Shown here: one piece after another, positions 1 to 10,167 of the stretch
How the letters are laid out: every line of letters begins with the position of its first letter
Numbering within the stretch: position 1 is the stretch's first letter
Source of the DNA: CAVTOO01 sp963736355
Lineage (GTDB): Bacteria > Pseudomonadota > Alphaproteobacteria > Rhizobiales > Xanthobacteraceae
Length of the DNA: 64,000 nucleotides
Assembly: GCA_963736355.1 (NCBI GenBank)
Contig: CAVTOO010000009.1
Span: 124,001 to 188,000, forward strand
Reading direction: 5' to 3'
Notes under the pieces: model-generated
The model's database searches: none
Seen by the model: only the letters and a program-made list of their open reading frames with translations
What the model was told of the DNA's origin: nothing
Position numbers and translations under genes: made by a program

Positions 1-183
1 GGCGTGCCACCGCCGGGCCTTTACCACCGCATCTTGCGGGAGATCGAAATTCCGCTGTTGTCTGCCGCTTTGGCGTCGACGCGCGGCAATCAGATCCGGG
101 CTGCGGATCTTCTGGGTCTGAACCGCAACACTCTGCGTAAGAAGCTGAGAGATCTGGATATTCAGCTCTTCCGGGGCGGCTAA
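1..183 (+). CDS. ntrC: NtrC response regulator, C-terminal fragment
   Basis: Only the last 60 residues lie in the window; the gene begins upstream. They hold the Fis-type helix-turn-helix of the NtrC family: the segment around NQIRAADLLGLNRNTLRKKL is the usual C-terminal DNA-binding helix pair of NtrC, the sigma-54 activator of nitrogen-assimilation genes. It lies just upstream of ntrY-ntrX, which is the standard alphaproteobacterial order ntrB-ntrC-ntrY-ntrX. The stop is TAA at 181-183. The receiver and AAA+ domains cannot be judged here. Confidence 0.9.
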   Translation, partial: GVPPPGLYHRILREIEIPLLSAALASTRGNQIRAADLLGLNRNTLRKKLRDLDIQLFRGG

Positions 184-411
184 AGTTTCTTGTTTTGACG
201 CGTTTTCTTCATGCGAGCGGGTTCTCCACCTCGCTTGAAAACGCTATGGGCGGGTCGCTAAAAGCTTCAATCAACAAATTGTGCCAGTGCGTCCTGGGGA
301 AACTCTTCGGGAGTTGTCGCAATTTGGCAACAATGTTGTATGAAAGCATCACTGTTGCGGGCAAGGGACGGCCGGCGGCACATGGTTTAACCCTCTGATG
401 CGCACCGGGGC
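184..411. other. ntrC-ntrY intergenic region
   Basis: This 228-base gap separates ntrC from ntrY. I see no convincing protein, hairpin or repeat in it. It may carry a ntrYX promoter, since it is longer than the other gaps in the operon, but I could not pick out a sigma-54 or sigma-70 box with confidence. Confidence 0.3.
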
Positions 412-2672
412 ATGAGTAGCACCGACACGTCCACAACCCCGATTGAGACGGCCCTGGCCGTACCGCGCCCGTGGTCCGCGCGGCGCGTGCTGGTGCCCGT
501 CATCGTCTGCCTCGCGGTCACCTCTTCGTTTCTCACTTTTTTGGTGATGACGGGCCTGACGTCGCGCGTGCTGACGCAGTACGCGCTTTGGTTTCTGGGC
601 GTCAGCGGCGCGCTGATCACCGTTCTGGTCGGGATCATCGTTTCCGACGTCGCCAAGGTTGTGCAAGCCCGCCGTCGCGGCCGCGCAGCATCCAGACTCC
701 ACATTCGCGTCGTCGCATTGTTTGCGGCTATTGCCGCGGTACCTGCGATCCTTGTGGCCGGGATTGCCTATCTCGACGCTCTGACCGCGGTCTCGATCGC
801 GTTTTCTCCGATCAGGCCAATACCGTTATCCAGAACTCGCTCACGGTTGCGCAATCCTATGTCCAGGAGCACGGCCGGCAGATCAACGGCGATATTCTCG
901 CGATGGCGGGCAACATGTCGCGCCTGCGGCTCCTGTTCGATCAGGATCGCCAAAGCTTCCGCGAACTCTTTCTGCAAGACGCGAAGAGCCGCAATCTAGC
1001 CGTTGCGATGATCCTCGACGCCAATGCCAACGTGCTCGAAACGGCATCGACAGGCATGTATCCGGCCGTGAGAGGACCGTCCGCCGATTTTCTCGAAGGT
1101 GCGACCGAAACGACGCCGCAATTCGCCGTCCTCCTTGAGGTGAGCTATGTCGCGGCCGTCGTGAAGCTGCGCAGCTTCGACAACCAGTATCTTTACGTGG
1201 TTCGCCTCCTCGACCCGCGGGTGGTGGCGCAACTTTACGAAACGGCGGCGCAAGTCGAGGCTTATGACGCGCTGAAAGAACAACGTCTCGGAACGCAGTA
1301 TTCATTTGCCGCGTTGTTTGCTGTGATCACCCTGTCGCTGCTTTGCTCCGCCGTCCTGATCGGGCTGAATTTCTCCACGCGTCTGGTTGCGCCGGTCCAG
1401 CGTCTGATGGGCGCTGCGCAATTGGTGGCGACGGGCAATCTGCACGTGCAGGTTCCGATCATTCGCTCCGAAGGCGATCTCGCTCAGATGGGCGAGATCT
1501 TCAACAAAATGACGCGCGAGTTGCGCACGCAGCGTGACGACCTGATGCAGGCGAGCGAACTCATCGACAGTCGCCGCCGTTTCACCGAGGCCGTTCTGTC
1601 GGCCGCAAGCGCAGGCATCATCGGCATCGATGGCGACGGCCGTATCGGCATTCTCAACCGCTCGGCGGAAAAACTGATTGGTCGTCCGGAAGCTGAAACA
1701 CTGGGTCACACGCTGTCCGAAGTGGTCCCGGAGCTCGACGAGCTGATGGCAACGGCGCGGCAGGGCTATCAAAAGCTGGTGCAGGGGCAAGCCACGATCA
1801 GCCGCGATGGCAAAGAGCGCAACCTGTCCGTCCGCGTCAGCGCCGAGCAGACCGGGCAGGCCAAGGAAAGCTACATTATCACGCTGGATGACATTACCGA
1901 CCTGGTCAGCGCGCAGCGCACATCTGCCTGGGCCGACGTCGCGCGCCGTATCGCGCATGAGATCAAGAATCCGCTGACTCCGATTCAGCTCTCTGCCGAA
2001 CGCCTTCGGCGCAAATACGGCAAGGTCATCGTCGAAGACCGGGCCATCTTCGAGCAGTGCACGGATACGATCGTGCGTCAGGTCGACGATATCCGCCGGA
2101 TGGTCGACGAGTTCTCGCGCTTCGCGCGCATGCCGAAACCTGCGATCGATAACGAGGATGTTGCCGACACCGTGCGCCAGGTGGTGTTCCTGATGCGCGT
2201 CGGTCACCCTGATATCGATATCGAAGTGGACATCGCGGAAGACCCGATGCCTGCGCGGTTCGATCGCCGGTTGATTTCGCAGGGGCTCACCAACATCATC
2301 AAGAATGCCACCGAGGCAATCGGTGCACTACCCGCTGACGTGCTCGATAAAGGGCGTATCGAGGTCAAGGCGGCAAGAGAAGACGACGATATCGTCATCG
2401 ATATCGTCGATAACGGAATCGGACTGCCGAAAGAAAGCCGCTCGCGGCTTTTGGAACCATATGTCACGACTCGCGAAAAAGGGACGGGCCTCGGTTTGGC
2501 CATCGTGGGACGTGTGCTGGAGGATCATGGCGGTCGGATCGAACTGAACGATGCCTCCAGCATCAAGCCGGGCAGCCGTGGCGCCTGGATGCGGCTCAGA
2601 TTTGCCGCGTCCGGACAGGCGCAGAAGCCAGCTGCTCCAACCGAACCCGTCATGGAATCAAGCGGAACGTAA
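412..2672 (+). CDS. ntrY: NtrY sensor histidine kinase (two apparent base insertions)
   Basis: NtrY is the membrane sensor kinase of the NtrY-NtrX two-component system, linked in this class to nitrogen, redox and envelope responses. The N-terminus has several membrane helices (from about residue 25). Then come a periplasmic part, a HAMP linker near residue 320, a PAS domain at about 393-500, the HisKA box with phospho-acceptor His in RIAHEIKNPLTPIQ near 513, and a HATPase with DNGIGLP and GTGLGLAIVG near 667-695. The reading frame changes at about 778-790. Removing one base in ctCgac and one in ctcTgac restores AYLTLDRGLD and a single protein of about 752 residues, close to the family size. 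The stop is 2 bases before the ntrX start, so the two are probably translationally coupled. Confidence 0.93.
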
Positions 2673-2674
2673 CA

Positions 2675-4046
2675 ATGGCGAATGATATTCTGATCGTCGA
2701 TGACGAGGCCGATATTCGCGACCTCGTCGCCGGTATTCTCGAGGACGAAGGTTACGAGACGAGGACGGCGCGTGACAGCGATACCGCGCTGGCGTCGATC
2801 GCGAGCCGTAGGCCGAACATGGTCTTCCTCGACATCTGGTTGCAGGGCAGTCGCATGGACGGCTTGCAGCTGCTTGATCAGATCAAGCAGGAGCATCCCG
2901 ACCTGCCGGTTGTGATGATTTCCGGCCACGGCAACATCGAGACCGCTGTCGCGGCCATCAAGCGCGGCGCCTATGACTTCATCGAGAAGCCGTTCAAGGC
3001 GGATCGCCTTGTGCTGGTGGCCACGCGCGCGCTTGAAACGTCACGCCTGAAGCGTGAAGTTCGCGAGCTTAAGCAGCTGGCGCCGACATCGAGCACGCTG
3101 GTCGGACATTCGTCTTCACTGGTGCAGCTGCGCCAGACGATTGAACGCGCGGCCAAGACCAACAGCCGTATTCTCATCGTGGGCCCTTCCGGCTGCGGCA
3201 AGGAACTGGCGGCGCGCACGCTGCATCAATTGTCGAGCCGCGCGGAAGGTCCGTTTGTCGTCATCAACGCGGCGGCAATGACGCCCGAGCGTATGGAAAC
3301 CGAATTGTTCGGTGTCGAACAGGTCAATGGCACCGAGCAGCGCAAGATTGGCGCGCTCGAGGAAGCGCATGGCGGCACGCTCTTCATTGACGAGATCGCC
3401 GACATGCCGCGCGAAACCCAGAGCAAGATTCTGCGCGTGCTGGTCGATCAGACGTTTCAGCGGGTCGGCGGCACCGGCAAGGTGAATGTCGATGTGCGGA
3501 TCATTTCATCGACCGCACGCAATCTCGAGGCGGAGATTACTGCCGGGCTGTTCCGCGAGGATTTGTATCATCGCTTGTCGGTCGTGCCGATCCGTGTGCC
3601 GCCGCTGTCCGAACGCCGCGAGGACATTCCCGAGCTTGTGACGTATTTCGTCGGAGCAGATTTCGCTGGCGACAGGCTTGCAGCGTCGCGAGATCGGCGA
3701 GGATGCCATGGCCGTGCTTCAAACCCATGGATGGCCGGGCAACGTCCGCCAGTTGCGCAACAATGTAGAGCGTCTGCTTATTCTCGCCGGCGGCGAGCCC
3801 AACGCTATCGTCACTGCCAGCATGTTGCCGCAGGATGTCGGGGCCATGGTGCCGTCGATGCCCGGCAATGGCGGCGAGCAGGTGATGGGCCTGCCGCTGC
3901 GCGAAGCGCGCGAAGTCTTCGAACGCGATTACCTCATCGCGCAGATCAGCCGTTTCAGCGGCAATATCTCCCGGACCGCAGAATTCGTCGGCATGGAACG
4001 CTCCGCCCTTCACCGCAAGCTGAAGGCGCTGGGCGTCGGCGGATAG
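2675..4046 (+). CDS. ntrX: NtrX response regulator (one apparent base insertion)
   Basis: NtrX is the partner regulator of NtrY. It has a receiver domain (phospho-acceptor Asp about 53 in VFLDIW), an AAA+ domain with Walker A GPSGCGKE near 170-177 and Walker B GGTLFIDE, and a C-terminal Fis-type helix-turn-helix ending in RSALHRKLKALGVGG. Where sigma-54 activators carry GAFTGA, this protein reads VEQVNGTEQRKIG; lack of that loop is usual for NtrX and suggests it does not act as a classical sigma-54 activator. The frame breaks at about 3647. Dropping one g after TATTTC restores YFSEQISLATGLQRREIGEDAMAVL, typical of the family. Corrected length is about 456 residues. Confidence 0.92.
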
Positions 4047-4053
4047 CACCGGA

Positions 4054-4911
4054 ATGTCCCGGATTGCCTATGTGAATGGTCGCTACCTGCCGTGGTCGCA
4101 GGCCAGCGTCTCCATCGAGGACCGCGGCTATCAGTTCGCCGATGGCGTTTATGAAGTCTGCCAGATTCTCGACGGACGTCTGGTGGATGTCGAGCGGCAT
4201 CTGGCGCGTCTGGATCGCTCGCTCGATGCCTTGCGGATTCGTGCGCCGATGGCGCGTCCTGCACTTGAAGGGATCATTCGCGAGGTTGTGCGCCGAAATC
4301 GCGTCACGGACGGCATCGTCTATCTTCAGGTGACCCGCGGTGTGGCACGGCGCGATCACGGATTTCCGGCCGCAAGCGTGCGGCCCAGTCTCGTCGTCAG
4401 CGCGCGTGCGCTCGATCAGGCGCGTTTCGCCCGCAACGCCGAGAACGGCATTGCCGTCATCACCGTGCCAGAAACGCGCTGGGCGCGCGTCGATGTCAAA
4501 TCGATCGCGCTCTTGCCAAACGTGCTGGCGAGGCAGGCGGCGCGCGAGCAGGGTGCCGGCGAGGCCTGGTTTGTTGGCAAGGATGGGTTCGTCACGGAGG
4601 GCTCCGCGAGCAACGCCTGGATCGTGACGGCCGATCGGAAGCTTGTGACCACGCCATCGTCCAACGAAATCCTGTCCGGGATCACGCGGGCCGTTGTCAT
4701 CGAGACCGCCGCCGCTCTGCAAATGACAGTCGAGGAACGGCCTTTTACGGTCGCAGAGGCCATGGCGGCCAGCGAGGCCTTCGTCACTGCCGCGAGCCTC
4801 ACCGTGACTCCAGTGGTCACGCTGGACGGACAGCCGATCGGGGGCGGAAAGCCGGGCCCGGTCGCGCAGCGGCTTCGCGAGGAATTTCATCGCTTTGCGC
4901 AGTTTTCCTGA
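4054..4911 (+). CDS. dat: D-amino acid aminotransferase, class IV PLP enzyme
   Basis: This is an intact 285-residue fold-type IV aminotransferase. Such enzymes swap an amino group between a D-amino acid (D-Ala or D-Glu) and a 2-oxo acid in the cytoplasm, feeding peptidoglycan precursors. Family marks seen are the N-terminal YVNGRYLPWSQASVSIEDRGYQFADGVYE-type opening, the PLP lysine K149 in VDVKSIALLPN, and the phosphate-binding EGSASN and SGITR segments. The start ATG lies 7 bases after ntrX and the position between ntrX and hfq is conserved in related genomes. A branched-chain aminotransferase is a less likely reading, because the downstream context and overall length fit Dat. Confidence 0.9.
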   Translation: MSRIAYVNGRYLPWSQASVSIEDRGYQFADGVYEVCQILDGRLVDVERHLARLDRSLDALRIRAPMARPALEGIIREVVRRNRVTDGIVYLQVTRGVARRDHGFPAASVRPSLVVSARALDQARFARNAENGIAVITVPETRWARVDVKSIALLPNVLARQAAREQGAGEAWFVGKDGFVTEGSASNAWIVTADRKLVTTPSSNEILSGITRAVVIETAAALQMTVEERPFTVAEAMAASEAFVTAASLTVTPVVTLDGQPIGGGKPGPVAQRLREEFHRFAQFS

Positions 4912-5111
4912 TCTGTGCGTCCTGTTTCAAAGCCGCCCAAGCTTTGCCGGGTCTTGCGTCCCGCAACGCACTGCCATCTAATTGCCCGGTTCGGGTTCCC
5001 GGAGGGGCAATTCAGGGGAGTTGGCCGGGCAGTTGGCGGAGAGGAGCCCGCATCGGCTGCGCGAAAGCTACAACGAAACCAACAAACTCAACGATAAAAA
5101 GGTCAAAAACG

Positions 5112-5360
5112 ATGGCGTCTGAACGCGCGCAAAATCTACAGGACACGTTTCTCAATCACGTTCGCAAGACCAAGACGCCGCTCACGATCTTTCTGGTCAA
5201 TGGGGTGAAGCTGCAGGGGATTGTCACCTGGTTCGACAATTTCTGTTTGCTGCTGCGGCGCGACGGCCATTCGCAGCTCGTCTACAAGCACGCGATCTCG
5301 ACCATCATGCCGGGCGCTCCGATCCAGCTGTTCGAAGGCGGCGAGGATAGCCCGGCTTGA
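5112..5360 (+). CDS. hfq: RNA chaperone Hfq
   Basis: This 82-residue protein matches alphaproteobacterial Hfq. It has the Sm1 region TPLTIFLVNGVKLQGIVTWFD and the Sm2 region with the YKHAISTI 'KH' signature, followed by a short acidic tail. It forms a hexamer that helps small RNAs pair with mRNAs. The ATG at 5112 is chosen because MASERAQNLQDTFLN is the common opening of the family. An in-frame extension upstream looks like leader DNA. The order hfq-hflX is widely conserved. Confidence 0.97.
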   Translation: MASERAQNLQDTFLNHVRKTKTPLTIFLVNGVKLQGIVTWFDNFCLLLRRDGHSQLVYKHAISTIMPGAPIQLFEGGEDSPA

Positions 5361-5371
5361 GAGTGACCTGA

Positions 5372-6739
5372 TTGGAACCCCGACAGCCGTGAAGGGGATG
5401 CTGACCGTCCGCGGTCGGCAGCGCCGAGAGCAGAATCACCGGCCGGGTGATCGTCATCGGCCCTTACTGCGCGAATGCGCCGCGGCGATGCCGAGGCGCA
5501 AGCGACGCGATGCGTGCGCGATCCGAGGCGCGGCTCGAGGAAGCCGATGGGTCTGCCGCGCGCCATCGATCTGACGTCGCCGAAGCGCTGATCGCGCCGA
5601 TCAGCCAGATCCGGCCCGCGACCTATCTCGGCAAGGGCAAGGTCGAGGAGATCGTCGGCGCTGCATCGCCGGCGCACGAGATCGAACTCGTGGTGATGGA
5701 TTGCGCGCTGTCGCCGATCCAGCAGCGCAACCTCGAGAAGGCCTGGAACACCAAGGTGCTCGACCGCACCGGGCTGATTCTGGAAATCTTCGGCCGCCGC
5801 GCCAAGACCAAGGAAGGCACGCTGCAGGTCGAGCTCGCCCATCTCAACTATCAGCGCAGCCGGCTGGTGCGCTCATGGACCCATCTCGAACGCCAGCGCG
5901 GCGGCTTCGGCTTTCATGGGCGGTCCCGGCGAAACCCAGATCGAGGCCGATCGCCGCCTGATCGGCGATCGCATCGCGCGGCTCGAGAACGAAATCAGGA
6001 AGGTGCAGGCGACGCGGCGGCTGCATCGCGCAGGGCCGCCAGCGGGTGCCGTATCGCGTCGTGGCGCTGGTCGGCTACACCAACGCCGGAAAGTCGACGC
6101 TGTTCAACCGCCTGACCCGCGCCGACGTGCAGGCCGCCGACATGCTGTTCGCGACGCTCGATCCGACCTTGCGCGCGCTGAATCTGCCGCATGGCGGCAA
6201 GGCGATGCTGTCGGACACCGTCGGATTCATCTCCAACCTGCCGACGCAACTGGTCGCGGCGTTTCGCGCCACGCTGGAGGAGGTGCTGGAAGCCGACGTG
6301 ATTCTGCACGTCCGCGACATCTCGCATGAGGATGCCGAAGCGCAGCAGACGCGACGTCGATACCGTGCTGCGGCAGCTCGGCATCGATCCGGAGGCGGCC
6401 GACACGCATCCTCGAAGTCTGGAACAAGATCGACCGCTTCGACGCCGAAGGGCGCGAAAACTTGCGCAATATCGCCGCGCGCCGGCCGCCGGAGACAGCC
6501 GCTGTTTCCTGGTTTCCGCCGACACCGGGGAGGGGGTCGACGCGCTGCTCGACGGCGATCGAGGAGCGGCTGGCCGCGAGCCGCATGACGCTCGATCTGT
6601 CGATCGACGCCTCCGATGGCGCCGGCATCAGCTGGCTTCACCGCAATTCGGAAGTGCTGGACAAGGAGCTGCACGACGCCGGTCGATCATGACCGTGCGG
6701 TGCGCGATCGAAACGCAAACGTCGCTTCGCGACGATTGA
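5372..6739 (+). CDS. hflX: HflX ribosome-associated GTPase (many apparent insertions)
   Basis: HflX is a GTPase that splits stalled 70S ribosomes under stress. The pieces are easily recognised across all three frames: ARLEEA and RPATYLGKGKVEEI (N-terminal domain, about 5530-5655), MGGPGETQIEADRRLI (about 5918), the G-domain GYTNAGKSTLFNRLT (P-loop, about 6070-6108), LFATLDPT, SDTVGFI (G3) and WNKIDRFD (G4, about 6420-6445), then FLVSADTGEGVDALLD. At least seven frame changes occur. Most (about 5911, 6031, 6342, 6403, 6553) are resolved by deleting a single base, so the gene is probably intact in the cell. The start TTG at 5372 (LEPRQP) and the exact end between 6692 and 6739 are uncertain. 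Confidence 0.85.
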
Positions 6740-6784
6740 CGCGTGCCGCAGCGAGAGCAAGTATCGCGAGGCGAGCCTTAGCGG

Positions 6785-7613
6785 CTATTTCGCTTCTCGG
6801 CGCCGCTTCGCCTCGTTCCACAGCGCATCCATCTCGGCGAGCGACGCTGCTGCAGCGGGCTTGCCCTGCGCGGCGAGCGCGGCTCGATGATAGGCAAAGC
6901 GTCGTTCGAACTTGGCGTTGGTGCCGCGCAGGGCGGTTTCGGGATCGGCGCCGACATGCCGCGCGAGATTGACCAGCGGCGAACAGCAGATCGCCGGTCT
7001 CCTCGGCGAGTTTCCTTCGCGTCGCCGACGTCCAGCGCGGCCTCGATCTCGTCGGCTTCTTCGCGAATTTTGCGCCAGCACGGCGCGCGGATCGTTCCAG
7101 TCGAATCCGACGGTCGATGCCTTGCGCTGCAATTCCAGCGCGCGCGTCAGCGCCGGCAGGCCGGCCTTGACGCTGACAGCGAGCGTGTGCTGACGTCACC
7201 TCAGGCGGCCGCCGCGCGGCGCGCTCGGCCTTTTCCTCGGCCTTGATCCGATCCCAGATGCCCTTGACCTGCACGGCTGTCATCGAGTTGGCCGTCCTGT
7301 CCCCGAACACATGCGGATGGCGACGGATCATTTTTCGGGTGATCGCCTCGACGACGTCGCCGAAAGCAAACGCGCCTTCCTCTTCGGCCATACGGGCGTG
7401 AAAGACCACTTGCAGCAGCAGATCGCCGAGTTCGTCGCAGAGGTCGGGGAGGTCGTGGCGCGCGATGGCGTCGGCCACCTCATAGGCTTCCTCGATCGTG
7501 TAGGGCGCAATGGTCGCAAAGGTCTGCTCGAGGTCCCACGGACAACCGCCGACCGGTGCGCGCAGGGCAGCCATGATTTCGATGAGGCGGGCGATGTCGC
7601 GGGACGGCGTCAT
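6785..7613 (-). CDS. mazG: MazG nucleoside triphosphate pyrophosphohydrolase (frameshifted)
   Basis: MazG hydrolyses (d)NTPs to NMP and pyrophosphate. The N-terminal half is clean: start at 7613 (MTPSRDIARLIEIMAALR), then CPWDLEQTFATIAPYTIEEAYEV and the EXXE-type DELGDLLLQVVFHA and HPHVFGD motifs. The C-terminal half is split over frames from about 7190 onward, but RALELQRKASTVGFDW and ALRGTNAKFERRFAYHRAALAAQGK show the second MazG domain is there. Total about 275 residues, normal for the family. It is transcribed towards hflX. Confidence 0.85.
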
Positions 7614-7773
7614 GCGGAAATCCTGGCTTGCGGGCGCGTATGGGGGATCACGCGCAGGTGACTGAATTAGAGGCAGAATGTCTGCGAAATCAACCGCCGG
7701 TTGTCTTGCCTTAGGGGTGCGGGAGCCGCTATGCACCGCCATTAAAGCCGACTTCGAAACAAAGGGTTGGGAC
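7614..7773. promoter_or_regulatory. Divergent promoter region, mazG / queuosine transporter
   Basis: About 160 bases lie between the divergent starts of mazG (7613, minus) and the transporter (7774, plus), so promoters for both must sit here or nearby. I could not single out -35/-10 boxes. A longer open frame runs back to 7678 on the plus strand, but its extra residues do not look like the transporter family. Confidence 0.3.
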
Positions 7774-8332
7774 GTGGACACCGAACGGCAGCGCATTACC
7801 GAAGGCTCGTTCTTTCTGGCCCTCTACATGGCCTGCATTCCGGCGGCGAACTGGACGATCCAGCACGTCGGCACGGTGTGTACGCCCGACGGGCCATGTC
7901 TGATTCCCGTCGCGCCCGGCATCATGGCGCCGAGCGGCGTGATGCTGATCGGACTTGCACTGGTGCTGCGCGATCTCGTCCAGCGCCGTCTCGGGACATC
8001 ATACGGCCTGCTGGCGGTGCTGGTCGGCACGGTCATCTCGGCGCTGCTTGCGCCGCCGTCGCTGGTGATTGCCTCGGCCGTCGCGTTCCTGTTGTCGGAA
8101 CTGGCCGACTTCGCCGTCTATACGCCGTTGCAGGCGCGCGGCTTCGTCAAAGCTGTGCTGATCTCCAGCGTGGTCGGGCTTGTCGCGGAACTCGTTCGTG
8201 TTTTTGTGGTTGGCCTTCGGCAGCCTCGATTTCCTGATCGGCCAGATCATCGGCAAGGGCTGGATGGTTCTGCTCAGCCTGCCGGCTATCGAATGGCTGC
8301 GTCGTCGCGACGCGCGAACCGGATTGGCCTGA
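7774..8332 (+). CDS. Queuosine-precursor transporter, YhhQ/VUT family (one insertion)
   Basis: This is a membrane protein of the VUT/YhhQ (DUF165) family, which imports the queuosine precursors preQ0/preQ1 or queuine. Hydrophobic segments run from about FFLALYMACIPAANW through VMLIGLALVLRDLVQRRLG (the conserved RDxxQRRxG element), then LLSELADFAVYTPLQ and a last helix. The frame changes at 8189; deleting one a in gcggAactcg restores VADSFVFLWLAFGSLDFLIGQIIGKGW and a stop at 8332, about 185 residues. GTG at 7774 is taken as the start. queC follows 55 bases on, which strongly supports the queuosine role. Confidence 0.8.
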
Positions 8333-8387
8333 TCGCGTCCAACCTGATCGCGTCCAAGAAGCCGCGCGAGCGGCTTTGGGAGAGTTG

Positions 8388-9102
8388 ATGTCGTCTTCGG
8401 CCAACACTGCCGCGCTTGTCTTGTTTTCGGGCGGACAGGACTCCGCAACATGCCTTGCCTGGGCGCTCGACAGGTTCGACGCACGTCGAGACGCTCGGCT
8501 TCGACTATGGCCAGCGTCACGCCGTTGAACTGACGTATCGCGCGCCGCTGCGCGAGGGGCTTGCGGCGTTGAAGCCGGAATGGGCGGGCCGGCTCGGCGA
8601 GGATCACACGCTGCGGATCCCGACGCTCGGCGAATTGTCCGAGACTGCGCTGACGCGCGACATTGAAATTAAAATGAACGAGGGCGGCCTGCCCAATACG
8701 TTCGTGCCGGGCCGCAACCTGATCTTCGTCACCTTCGCCGCGGCGCTGGCCTATCGGCGCAACATCACCCATCTCGTCGCCGGCATGTGCGAGACGGATT
8801 ACTCCGGCTATCCGGATTGCCGCGACGCGACGCTGAAGGCGCTGACGACCGCGATCAATCTCGGCATGGATAAGCAATTCGAACTGCATACGCCGCTGAT
8901 GTTCATCGACAAGGCCGACACCTGGCAGCTCGCCCATGACCTCGGCGGTGACGCCTGCATCGATCTGATCCGCGAGCAGTCACACACCTGCTATCTCGGC
9001 ACGCGCGGTGCGCAGCACGAATGGGGCTATGGCTGCGGCGAATGTCCGGCGTGCCGGCTGCGCGCGCAGGGCTGGATGAAATACTCCAAACGCCCGACTT
9101 AA
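8388..9102 (+). CDS. queC: 7-cyano-7-deazaguanine synthase QueC (one insertion)
   Basis: QueC converts 7-carboxy-7-deazaguanine to preQ0 with ATP and ammonia. It has the PP-loop LVLFSGGQDSATCLAWALDRF at its N-terminus and the C-terminal zinc site with four cysteines in CYLGT..HEWGYGCGECPACRLRAQGW. The frame changes at about 8474: one extra base between WALDRF and HVETLGFDYGQRH. Corrected length is about 237 residues, as expected. It sits beside a queuosine-precursor transporter; queD and queE are not in the window. Confidence 0.92.
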
Positions 9103-9109
9103 AAGAAAA

Positions 9110-9142
9110 CGGCGCGCGCCGGAGTGCATCCAGCGCGCGCCG
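9110..9142. terminator. Strong bidirectional terminator between queC and the Bug gene
   Basis: A perfect 10-bp inverted repeat (CGGCGCGCGC at 9110-9119, GCGCGCGCCG at 9133-9142) is flanked by an A-rich run on the left (9101-9109) and CTTGTTTT on the right. It sits between the convergent ends of queC (9102) and the receptor gene (9161), so it can stop transcription from both sides. Confidence 0.85.
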
Positions 9143-9160
9143 CTTGTTTTGAGTGACGCG

Positions 9161-10141
9161 TTATTCCGCCTTGATGTTGGCGGCCTTCACGATGTCATCG
9201 AACTTCTTGATGTCGTTCGCCATGAAGGTGCGAAGCTCGTCCGGCGTGGAGCCGACCGGCGTCGTGCCCATCTTCTTGAAGCGATCGGCGACCTCGGGCG
9301 TGCGCATGATTTCCGCGATGGCCTTCGACAGCTTGTCGACGATCGGGGCGGGCGTGTTGGCAGGCGCAATGATCGCGTTCCACGCGACCACGTCGAAACC
9401 GGGCACGAACTCCGAGACGGCCGGCATGTCGGACGCCGCTTCGTTGCGCGCCTTGCTTGAGACTCCGAGACCGACGAGGTTGTTCTGACGAACATGGCCG
9501 ATGCCGGTCGTCATGGTGTCGAACGCGACATCCACGGTGCCGCCGATAAGGGCGTTCAGCAACTGGCCGCTGCCGGCGTAGGGGATATGCGTCGCCTTGG
9601 TGCCGGTCGCCGCCAGGAAGATTTCCATGGCCAGATGCTGGCTCGTGCCGACGCCGCCGGTGCCATAATTGTACTTGCCCGGGTCTTTCTTGAGCGCGGC
9701 GATCAGATCCGGAATTGTCTTCACGCCCATCTTCGGATTGGCCATCAGCAAATTCGGGCTGGTGGAAATCAGCGCGACCGGCGCGAAATCCTTGATCGGA
9801 TCATATTGCAGCGTCTTGTTGAGCGCCGGCAGGATGGCGTGCGAATTGATCGCCGCCAGCATCAGCGTATAGCCGTCGGGGGCGGCGCGCGCGACCTGCA
9901 CCGAGGCGATGCCGCCCGAATTGCCGGGCACGTTCTCGACGACGAAGCGGCCGTTGAGCTTCTTCGACAGGCCTTCTGCGAGAATGCGGGCAACAAGATC
10001 CGCCGTGCCGCCGGCCGATGAGCCGGCAATGATACGCACCGGCTTGTCGGGATAGTTCGCGGCCGGGTTCTGGGCCATCGCCGTGCCGGCGAAAGCGGTC
10101 GCGAGGAGTGCGGTCGCAATAAAGAGACGTCGTGAAGTCAT
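9161..10141 (-). CDS. Bug-type periplasmic receptor (tripartite tricarboxylate family), copy 1
   Basis: This is an intact 326-residue extracytoplasmic solute receptor of the Bug/TctC family, which binds carboxylated small molecules. It has a signal peptide (RRLFIATALLATAFAGTAMAQ), the typical YPDKPVRIIAGSSAGGTADLVARILAEGL opening and the GIASVQVARAAPDGYTLM segment. Start at 10141 gives the signal peptide directly. The enolase-superfamily gene lies 26 bases upstream on the same strand, so they are probably co-transcribed. No TctA/TctB membrane genes are in the window, so the receptor must use a distant permease or serve as a sensor. Its ligand is probably the sugar acid handled by the neighbouring dehydratase (inference). 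Confidence 0.88.
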   Translation of the reverse strand: MTSRRLFIATALLATAFAGTAMAQNPAANYPDKPVRIIAGSSAGGTADLVARILAEGLSKKLNGRFVVENVPGNSGGIASVQVARAAPDGYTLMLAAINSHAILPALNKTLQYDPIKDFAPVALISTSPNLLMANPKMGVKTIPDLIAALKKDPGKYNYGTGGVGTSQHLAMEIFLAATGTKATHIPYAGSGQLLNALIGGTVDVAFDTMTTGIGHVRQNNLVGLGVSSKARNEAASDMPAVSEFVPGFDVVAWNAIIAPANTPAPIVDKLSKAIAEIMRTPEVADRFKKMGTTPVGSTPDELRTFMANDIKKFDDIVKAANIKAE

Positions 10142-10167
10142 GTTGTTTCCTTCCCTGGAATCCAGTC

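Noticed and set aside
5372..7613. hflX and mazG as pseudogenes
   Set aside because: All motifs are present and each break is fixed by removing one base. Real decay would also bring stop codons and substitutions in motifs.
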